Shown: positions 12,001-15,803 of the stretch, piece after piece | How positions within the stretch are numbered: the first letter of the stretch is position 1 | Layout of the letters: the number at the start of each line of letters is the position of its first letter | DNA from: an uncultured Alphaproteobacteria bacterium | GTDB lineage: Bacteria; Pseudomonadota; Alphaproteobacteria; Puniceispirillales; Puniceispirillaceae | NCBI GenBank assembly: GCA_937924895.1 | Contig: CALEYP010000102.1 | Coordinates: forward strand, 1 to 15,803 | Length of the DNA stretch: 15,803 nucleotides | Direction of reading: 5' to 3' | Notes under the pieces: model-generated | Told to the model about the DNA's origin: nothing | Seen by the model: the letters and a program-made list of their open reading frames with translations, nothing else | Database searches by the model: none | Position numbers and translations under genes: made by a program

Positions 12001-15000
12001 ATTACCACCGATTTTAGCGCTTGATTTATGATCAGCCCAGTTAACACCCACTGATGCCGCAATATTAATTGAGCCTGATTGTTGCGCTTCCCCGCCTGAA
12101 TTTTCACCTGTGGCAGTATCTGACCCTGTGAGGTCATAACTTGCGCTGCTACCGCCAGAGAAGTCACCATTCAAAGCTGACATTGATGTTGGGGTATTAT
12201 TATTCGATGACCCAGAGCTGCTTGAGCCAAGCAAGTCAGATTTGCTCATCCCCAATTTATTCGTGTATTTATCAAGCGCAGCACCTGCAGCAGTCGCATC
12301 TGCTAGCACGATATCTGTCGAATCTGAGTCAGCCTGAACAGTTAGCCCGCCCCCACTATAACTTGTGAGGTCAGAATTAAATTCCGCTTCATTTGTCTCA
12401 AGCACCACGTTAACGGCAACAGAGGCGCCAACCGCTGTGCTTGAGGCTGATACCTCACACTTAGCGGTTGATTTTGAATCTGTATTGGCGGTTGAAATCA
12501 CATCAACATCGCCATTTGAAAGTACAGTTGACTGGCTTCCGAAATAAGCATCAACATCCTTTAACAAGACACCAACTGAAACAGCAGCATCTAGCGAGGT
12601 CTTAGCCCCTGGATCATTGCCAGCCCCTGGCTTTGCACCGGCAAAGGCATCTGTTTTCATGTCAGTTGTACTTGTTGCAGCAATGCGTGCCGATGAGACT
12701 CGTCCTGTGCCAGCAAATGTCACATTATCTTCAATCTTGGCGGTTGTATCTTCGCTGACAATGGCATTGATAGAGATACCCGCGCCAAGACCAAAGCCGC
12801 CCTCATCACCGCCGCCACCGCTATCGCCGCTATCACTCTCACTTGAATCCTTGAATAAGGTCCCTTCACTATAGGCTTTATTCACCGCTGAGGTTGTCAA
12901 ATTCGTAAATTGCTTAGAGAGATGAGACGTCCAAACAGAGATATCTTGCAAACCTGACAAGGCCGCATCAATCCCCGCAAAGAGACCAGCTGTCTTACCC
13001 ACAGTGGCCTTTGATGCCGCATCATAGGAATTGGTTGCTGTCGCTTCGACACTGAGCGCGCCATTTGATAGCCGCAAGGTTGCGTTATCTGAAATCTTTG
13101 CCGTGGCGTCATTTTCCAACACCACATTCAAGGCCACCGCGCCAGCGATCGCAACCTCACCTGTTCCAGAGCCTGAGGTTGCTGCGGCTGTAATCACATT
13201 GGTGACATCTGAATTATTATCAGCATCCAGCTGGCTTCTCATACCAGCATTCACAGCTAGCCCTGATGCTGTGATATCAGCGCCGCTGCGGATGATGGCG
13301 TCATTTGTTGAAGAGGCGATATTCAAACCGACACCGCCCCCAATATTATAATCAGAGCCAGAGGTAGAGGCATCACCTGTCGATGTCATATCGGTATTCT
13401 TCAATGAGGAGACAGACACATTATCTGAGCCTGCATCTACCGTCACATCTGCCGCAATTTCTGCTGTGGCTGATGACTCAGCATAAGTCACACCAAAGGC
13501 ACCAGCGATCGCAACCGAACTGCCATCATCTGAATCTTCTGGGCCGCCCACACCAGTCCCACCGCCTGAGGCATCAGCAAAATTGGTGTTCAGCTTACCC
13601 TTAATGGCATCCGCATTGACCACTTTGCCTGATTGGCCGTTTGTCGTGCCAAGCAGAGAATCCACCGTATCAAGCGTGCTGTTATTTGAAGCATTATCAG
13701 CTGTGTTCTCTTCGGTTTCTTCTGGCTCATCCGCATCTTCGATTAATTCAGGATCAATTTTTTTAGCGGATGATTGCGCACCAGATTGAATATCATGGGA
13801 TGTAAGCGCGGCCACTTCCAAGCCACCTGGCACCGTCAGATCACGGTCTAATTTTGCAGTATTATTATCGAAACCAACAGAGATACCAGCAGATAGGCCA
13901 ACCGCCACTTGCAGCGATGAGTCACCACCAGTATCTGCCGCGCCATTACCCACCGATGTGGTAAGAACATCTTGGGTTGAACTAATGGTTGCTTTATCTG
14001 CAAGCGTTAAAGTTGTTGATCCGCTATCAATGAGCGCCAACGCATTATTTCGTGCAACCGAAATTGCCGCCAGTGGCACAATTGCGATACCGCCACCACC
14101 TGAAGAGCGCGCTTCTGATTCAGTTGTGGATGTCTGATTCGCAATAACCGATAAATTATCTGTGCCAGAGAAGGTGGCGCCACCATCAATCCGGGCTGTG
14201 ACATCATTTTCGGTAATAGCGAAGGCAAAGCTAGCGCCAATCCCAAGCTTACCAGATGTTGAATTTGTCTTTACCACCGCATCTGAGGGTGTGGAATTAT
14301 CAAGGACAGCAAAGAAATGATCAGACGCCGCTTGCGCCCCCTTTGACCCATCAGCCTTGACCTTCACTTCTGTATTATTAGTGGCCGTCACAGTGACATC
14401 ATCATCAACCGCAACGGTGACATTATCCCCAATCTCAGCTGTAACATCATTGATATTTGAGACCTGAACGGCAATCGCGCCTGCAATCCCCACCTCATCG
14501 GCATCACCATCATTGCCAACGCCTGATGAGACGAAGACTGAATATTTATTCAAATCTGAGATATTATCTTCATAGGCTTCGGTGAGTGCCGCGACTGTCA
14601 GATTATCGGATGAGATATTCACTGAGCCGTTATCTGCACCATTGATTTTAGAGGTCAGACGGTTTTCAATTAATTGGATCCCGATACCCGCAGAACCACC
14701 AACCGACCCGTTATCCGTACGCCCCGATGCCAAGCTCTGCGCTTGCAAAATAGAACGGGCTTGCAGGCGAATGGCGCCATTAGCTGCGCTCACCGATGGC
14801 GCAAGGCTATCATTGGCAGGGTTTGTGACTGTAATCAGGGCTTCAGTATCATTTTTGACATCAGCAAAGGTCAACGCGCCTGATAATTGCAAGCCGCCGC
14901 CGCCAGAGCCGTCCATATTGCTTGTCACTTGGCTAAGTTGCGTCGACATGCCAGATTTTAGGAAGTTCCCAATATTGAACCCCATAAAATCTTGGTTGAG

Positions 15001-15801
15001 TGAAGCCGTATCATCAATGCCAGCGTCAAATTTGCTTTGGGCTGTGGCCGTAAAATTATCATCATTCCCCGCTCTTGCGCCAAAGACAGTCTGGACTTGG
15101 CTATCAGCTAGGATATCAATATTCCCATTGGCCGATGTCAAAGAAGCATTATCACGAATGATAGTCGATGTATTGTCACGTGTGATACCGACACCAATGG
15201 CAATGGCGCCTGATAGATTAGCAACAGAACCAGCAGAGGCATCAGCAATTGCTGTGATTTGCGATTTCCCTTTTGAAGACACGCTAATGCCATCACTACC
15301 AGAGAGACTTGCATTCTCATCTACCAGCACGGTGGCTCTGTTCTCTGTCACAGAAATCGCTGCAACCAAAGCCGCACCAACAGAATTTGACTGTGATGTT
15401 ATCGTGCTTTGTGTTACGGCATCAGAGCTGACGGCCAATGTCTCACCAGCATTAATATCAGTTGTGCCATCAATGATGATGTCAGAGGTTGAATAAGTCA
15501 CAGCCACCGCCACATTCAATGTCAGCAACGTACCCATTTGACACCACCCAGTTGGCGTCATATCTGTTTGAATGGTCGAGGCAGACCCAATTGTAACATT
15601 ATCTGTTGCCGTCAAGCTCGCGCCACTCAGCTCAATTGCTGAATCTGCGCGGCGCGCATCAAATTGCACCAAGACACCAGAAGTGTAGCCGGCCTTATTT
15701 TGTGTAGCATCAGCCGTTACCGCGATATTTTCAGAAGCGATAAGCTCTGAGGAAGGCAGCAAACGTACTTCAGCATTGGCCTCTGCGGTTGGATTTGAAT
15801 A
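1..15801 (-). CDS. Giant filamentous adhesin / LktA-like haemagglutinin-type protein, internal part (both ends outside the window)
   Basis: One reading frame stays open across the entire window: 5,267 codons read from 15801 down to 1, with no in-frame stop found on a line-by-line check and no frameshift. The visible part alone should exceed 500 kDa. The protein is rich in Gly, Ala, Val, Thr, Ser, Asn and Asp and nearly free of Cys (about 11 codons). Most of it is degenerate 53-62 residue repeats with IGDNA-type turns, alternating beta-strand patterns such as NLTVQSD, and Gly/Ala/Val-rich stretches. A coiled-coil insert and a non-repeat beta-solenoid region follow. This architecture is known from very large secreted filamentous adhesins and leukotoxin (LktA)-like proteins of Gram-negative bacteria, which act at the cell surface in attachment. 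The family name is inferred from pattern. Neither terminus is visible, so the secretion route (two-partner, type V autotransporter or type I) cannot be told. Even base usage along the frame and lack of decay argue for a functional gene under selection. Confidence 0.93.
100..399 (-). other. Tyr/Glu/Gln-rich segment with duplicated YDPNF motif
   Basis: The segment is polar and probably partly helical. YDPNFAYTATAEEQ at 324-283 recurs as YDPNFSYSATSEEI at 186-145, a spacing of 138 bp (46 codons). Between them lies DPARIATFEAAQQARYQQGY and then EKFGDPS. After the second copy the frame reads NVMTAGFEWEQDYLDAPLP. The two copies share 10 of 14 residues, so this is a short tandem duplication diverged under constraint. 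Solenoid-like sequence (NIKADNVTLTVT) resumes at the left edge, so the protein continues beyond the window. Confidence 0.75.
400..1100 (-). other. Beta-solenoid region, third block
   Basis: Short Gly/Asn-capped strands of FHA style follow the aromatic domain: NSVGDIELASIQANGSNASL, TSSGGNIITGA, LTIDNLTLSASGSVGTE, GNLVIDRLVNTDGNINL, KAGQDLVLNTG, DNITLTAEFGQLSD and GDMYVGQIDISGNLTLTIDN. The G-N-I-x-L-x-A and G-Q-L-x-D rhythm is that of haemagglutinin-type beta-helices. It ends in a more helical, polar stretch (QSALLSLWNDLQLTGSY, then FEDSMTNLYNDYCEM), with one of the few lone Cys at 373-375. Confidence 0.65.
1101..1545 (-). other. Tyr/Trp/Arg-rich domain with CFDIWIYQEC loop
   Basis: This part has an amino-acid make-up unlike the rest of the protein. 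It runs TYTPRDGLRYNYMQGESVTI, then DRQFRTRRNKKGSF, a Pro/Ala stretch (RPPASDFREATALPASELPM), then EYRFRLVDDTKQTYSLTY, then CFDIWIYQEC (Cys codons at 1228-1230 and 1201-1203), then TWYVLTDTTHEGNLYYFQDV. Basic clusters (RTRRNKK) and many aromatics suggest a folded binding domain or a cap on the solenoid rather than stalk. The solenoid returns at DRQIDIKFIGADQGSITV. I do not recognise the domain. It is the best candidate in the window for a ligand-binding or structurally special module. Confidence 0.6.
1546..2847 (-). other. Second beta-solenoid region, filamentous-haemagglutinin style
   Basis: Strands and turns continue without the IGDNA unit. Examples are SGNVYIEADNLKG, NDVSVTIRNDSNSPMKLG, APELILDGGIENRGGSVKV, ASQISLTSGGAFFV, VVYIMANTVNINGLIQSG and GGEVTIVGKVISTGKGQINV. 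The I/V-x-I/V-x-A-x-x-x-x-x-G rhythm is typical of right-handed beta-helices of the haemagglutination-activity and FHA type. A loop CSGNQVYLDSNNSESC (Cys codons at 2206-2208 and 2161-2163) projects midway, and an Ile/Tyr/Asn-rich part ends at RITQYTRIGDTINVVNNDG. The change of style from the repeat array suggests a distinct, perhaps functional, section of the adhesin. Confidence 0.65.
2848..3345 (-). other. Alpha-helical, probable coiled-coil insert with CQNNQC loop
   Basis: About 165 residues break from beta sequence into charged, Leu/Ile-spaced helix. Helix 1 includes NDIQDQIDNLTAVKAG and TTRIQNRIAALDNQTAWY. It is followed by a loop with CQNNQC (Cys codons at 3187-3189 and 3172-3174). Further helices are INQLNSERATKVALIND, PGLQQDVADIDDALAIVQ and EITAIANEKSALQTELADL, then a Gly loop (ANGGGDTN) and INKVNQEITFLEAMRAQM. 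Heptad-like Leu/Ile/Ala positions and antiparallel turns suggest a helical hairpin protruding from the filament. Beta-solenoid sequence resumes directly at TVDIIRVDDIWATSGNVYI. The two cysteines could cross-link the hairpin tip. No family name can be assigned. Confidence 0.75.
3346..4440 (-). other. Transitional beta region after the repeat array
   Basis: The IGDNA repeat becomes irregular here. Strands such as NLTVNATNN, DITAHDD-like turns and NIEISSR persist, and the last clear anchor is GIYVGDNTSVTTQRG near 4112-4068. Below 3720 the sequence changes to GKGFKQWLQYVGVAVVPLSG, then DFGNESGASRNTVTLDGEIE and TGVFNHQHIAFGRNFGSF. These carry aromatic and basic residues not seen in the array. They end at KSHDFLSWEFEVG, just before the coiled coil. 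In giant adhesins a break of this kind usually separates the repetitive stalk from a distal or C-terminal-proximal module; that reading is inference. Confidence 0.6.
6010..6255 (-). other. Acidic Asn/Asp/Ala-rich insert
   Basis: A repeat's Gly/Ala-rich stretch (GLGAAGSMALTLIGG) is followed by about 80 residues rich in Asp, Asn, Glu and Ala, including MSDNASDNLQNDNGDMVAEA, DAGEDRGNYDNDSAKTN and AYTEADDNETLALVATQTGG. The solenoid pattern resumes at ANITAGGALTVEAEE. Unlike the inserts at 12-15 kb, this one lies after the hydrophobic stretch, before the next IGDNA-like turn, so it projects from a different part of the fold. No known domain is recognisable. Confidence 0.55.
7339..7480 (-). repeat. 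Polar insert ending in ETRRG block, copy 2
   Basis: Within the 102-residue step between the anchors at 7540 and 7234, an insert runs through KATRDQDGNEQTDNFTVVD into DNETRRGLSIAALTNEDV at 7392-7339. It aligns without gaps to the block at 9765-9712: ETRRG, then alternating hydrophobics, then polar residue, D/E, D, V. The two blocks are 2,373 bp (791 codons) apart in the same frame. The upstream parts are more diverged than the block itself, which suggests selection on the block after an old duplication. Confidence 0.7.
8370..8640 (-). other. Asp/Asn/Ser-rich polar insert between two repeats
   Basis: The hydrophobic run VAVLLVGAQADEETDKQM leads into about 80 residues dominated by Asp, Asn, Ser and Thr, including GSGDNNLADEADSRNNS, DIINDNASDGDYSRTGTAF and NETNIGTKFNNYDNTTS. 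The repeat resumes with LNQTKAFITSSA. I see no Cys, no RTX nonapeptide and no recognisable enzyme motif. It is probably a long exposed loop from the stalk. Many N-D, D-N and N-N pairs are typical of flexible or cation-coordinating loops, but binding is not shown. Confidence 0.6.
9712..9900 (-). repeat. Polar insert ending in ETRRG block, copy 1
   Basis: The repeat is extended by about 45 residues of Asp/Asn/Phe-rich sequence (LLDGIFGGGDNETRDALGDF, then NDNFTFDNIKDLF). These lead into NTETRRGVSVSAVSDQDV at 9765-9712, after which the normal Gly/Ala pattern returns. The final block closely resembles DNETRRGLSIAALTNEDV at 7392-7339 (copy 2), with both preceded by an NFT-containing Asp-rich stretch. 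The double Arg stands out in a protein with few basic residues. The shared block shows that at least one multi-unit segment was duplicated. Confidence 0.7.
11509..11529 (-). other. CKDPGNC cysteine-pair loop
   Basis: Two of the few Cys codons in this protein lie six residues apart at 11527-11529 and 11509-11511, giving CKDPGNC followed by NSSSGDK. A Pro-Gly turn between two close cysteines is ideal for a small local disulfide loop once the protein reaches an oxidising environment. The loop sits where other repeats carry only a polar link before the Gly/Ala-rich stretch (TAVGASLAINIV). Disulfide formation is inferred. Confidence 0.6.
12070..12300 (-). other. Helical segment with Ser/Gly/Asn low-complexity linker
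   Basis: A helix-like run (ADATAAGAALDKYTNKLGM) follows a repeat strand. It leads into GSSSSGSSNNNTPTSM and then a Ser/Gly/Asp/Thr-rich tail ending in TGENSGGEAQQSGSI, after which the repeat resumes at NIAASVGVNWADHKSSAKIG. The Ser/Asn/Gly content implies a flexible, exposed loop. This is the third insert of this type within about 3 kb, all at the equivalent place in the repeat, so the N-terminal third of the visible protein seems decorated at regular places. Confidence 0.6.
12784..13020 (-). other. Helical insert followed by Ser/Asp/Gly linker
   Basis: After a normal strand (NGALSVEATATNSYD) the frame runs into a helix-like stretch with GLFAGIDAALSGLQDISVW and then HLSKQFTNLTTSAVNKAY, with Leu/Phe/Val at helical spacing. 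It ends in a low-complexity linker, KDSSESDSGDSGGGGDEGG at about 12851-12795, and the repeat resumes with GLGAGISINAIV. The order helix, then flexible Ser/Asp/Gly tail, then Gly/Ala-rich repeat stretch is shared with the insert at 12070-12300 and resembles that at 14890-15060. A helical hairpin or small protruding module is the simplest reading; its role is unknown. Confidence 0.6.
13501..13800 (-). other. Acidic, Asn/Ser-rich linker insert
   Basis: About 100 residues depart from the repeat plan. The first part carries the most acidic stretch I found in the window, DPELIEDADEPEETEEN at 13755-13705. This is followed by an Asn/Ser/Thr run, a segment with VNADAIKGKLNTNFADAS, and GGGTGVGGPEDSDDGSS at about 13570-13510. 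The repeat then resumes with VAIAGAFGV. Low hydrophobicity, Pro and Gly content and the acidic run suggest a disordered or cation-binding spacer. It does not match the RTX nonapeptide pattern GGxGxDxUx. The insertion point, before the Gly/Ala-rich part of a unit, matches other inserts in this third of the protein. Confidence 0.65.
14890..15060 (-). other. Amphipathic insert with Gly-rich tail in the repeat array
   Basis: Between a strand ending in NFTATAQSKFD and the next hydrophobic repeat stretch (LQLSGALTF) lies extra sequence unlike the repeats. It runs through DDTASLNQDFMGFNIGNFL, then a Ser/Thr/Gln stretch, then NMDGSGGGG. It contains three Met and several Phe, both scarce elsewhere, and looks amphipathic. 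It sits at the same place in the repeat as the inserts at 12784-13020 and 12070-12300, just before a Gly/Ala-rich stretch. No function can be assigned; a surface-exposed loop or helical protrusion from the stalk is plausible. Confidence 0.6.
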
Positions 15802-15803
15802 AA

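Larger units (their letters stand above)
4440..15801 (-). repeat. Array of degenerate 53-62 residue beta-solenoid repeats (IGDNA-type)
   Basis: The translated frame repeats one plan: a residue pair such as A-Y or A-K, then I-G-D-N-A or a variant (IGDGA, IGNNA, IGEDS, IGSNT, VGDNV, IGENV), a short alternating strand ending in V-x-A, a polar stretch, a Gly/Ala/Val-rich stretch with G-x-G-V-G, and a return to T-x-A. Successive anchors were located by their last residue at 8197, 8035, 7858, 7699, 7540, 7234, 7054, 6895, 6730, 6568 and 6382. The steps are 54, 59, 53, 53, 102, 60, 53, 55, 54 and 62 residues; the 102-residue step holds an insert. The stretch has room for roughly sixty units at this spacing. 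Units differ widely in sequence, so the array is old rather than freshly duplicated, although short DNA identities remain, for example caccaatataggctt at both the 7858 and 8197 anchors. Regular Gly/Asn turns with alternating hydrophobics are typical of a beta-helix or stacked beta-roll stalk. Confidence 0.85.

Noticed and set aside
12784..12860. Gly/Asp-rich stretch as an RTX calcium-binding repeat
   Set aside because: It lacks the periodic GGxGxDxUx nonapeptide and is a single low-complexity linker.
14582..15496. 304-codon open frame on the plus strand
   Set aside because: It lies entirely opposite the giant minus-strand frame. Its translation shows no recognisable domain, and the minus frame has the clear repeat pattern. 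Biased repeat codons keep the antisense frame free of stops.
1..15803. Trimeric autotransporter (YadA-like) or Ig-like-repeat (LapA/BapA-type) adhesin
   Set aside because: No YadA head or neck motifs and no 90-100 residue Ig-like repeats are seen; the 53-62 residue Gly/Asn-turn units fit a beta-solenoid better. The termini are not visible, so this is not absolute.

Overview
The whole 15.8 kb window is the inside of one giant protein-coding gene on the minus strand. Reading plus-strand triplets from position 1 and looking for the minus-strand stop complements (tta, cta, tca), I found none from codon 15801-15799 down to codon 3-1. That is 5,267 consecutive sense codons with no start or stop of the gene in view. 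The N-terminal direction is the right edge and the C-terminal direction is the left edge. There is no intergenic space, and I see no RNA gene, promoter, terminator, insertion sequence or CRISPR array. Open frames on the plus strand, including one of 304 codons at 14582-15496, are antisense shadows of this repetitive gene.

The protein looks like a secreted or surface-exposed filamentous adhesin with a beta-helical/beta-solenoid build. It best fits the very large haemagglutinin/leukotoxin (LktA-like) filamentous adhesins of Gram-negative bacteria. This rests on motif pattern and composition (Gly, Ala, Val, Thr, Asn, Asp and Ser rich, almost no Cys), not on a database match. Base composition is roughly balanced. 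Nothing in the window fixes the organism; a Gram-negative bacterium, possibly a free-living or marine proteobacterium, is a guess from protein type and composition.

Layout in protein order, right to left: (1) about 15801-4440, a long array of degenerate repeats of about 53-62 residues, each with an IGDNA-type turn, a short beta stretch and a Gly/Ala/Val-rich hydrophobic stretch. It is interrupted by helical and Ser/Gly/Asp-rich inserts in its N-terminal third, and by polar inserts further on, two of which carry a shared ETRRG block. (2) 4440-3346, a transitional beta region where the repeat fades, including an aromatic-rich stretch. (3) 3345-2848, an alpha-helical probable coiled-coil insert with a CQNNQC loop. 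(4) 2847-1546, a second beta-solenoid of different style. (5) 1545-1101, a Tyr/Trp/Arg-rich domain with a CFDIWIYQEC loop. (6) 1100-400, more beta-solenoid. (7) 399-100, a Tyr/Glu/Gln-rich segment with a duplicated YDPNF motif, after which beta-type sequence resumes to the left edge.

The function cannot be completed from this window. The secretion signal, any TPS or autotransporter domain, the C-terminal anchor and any partner transporter all lie outside it.
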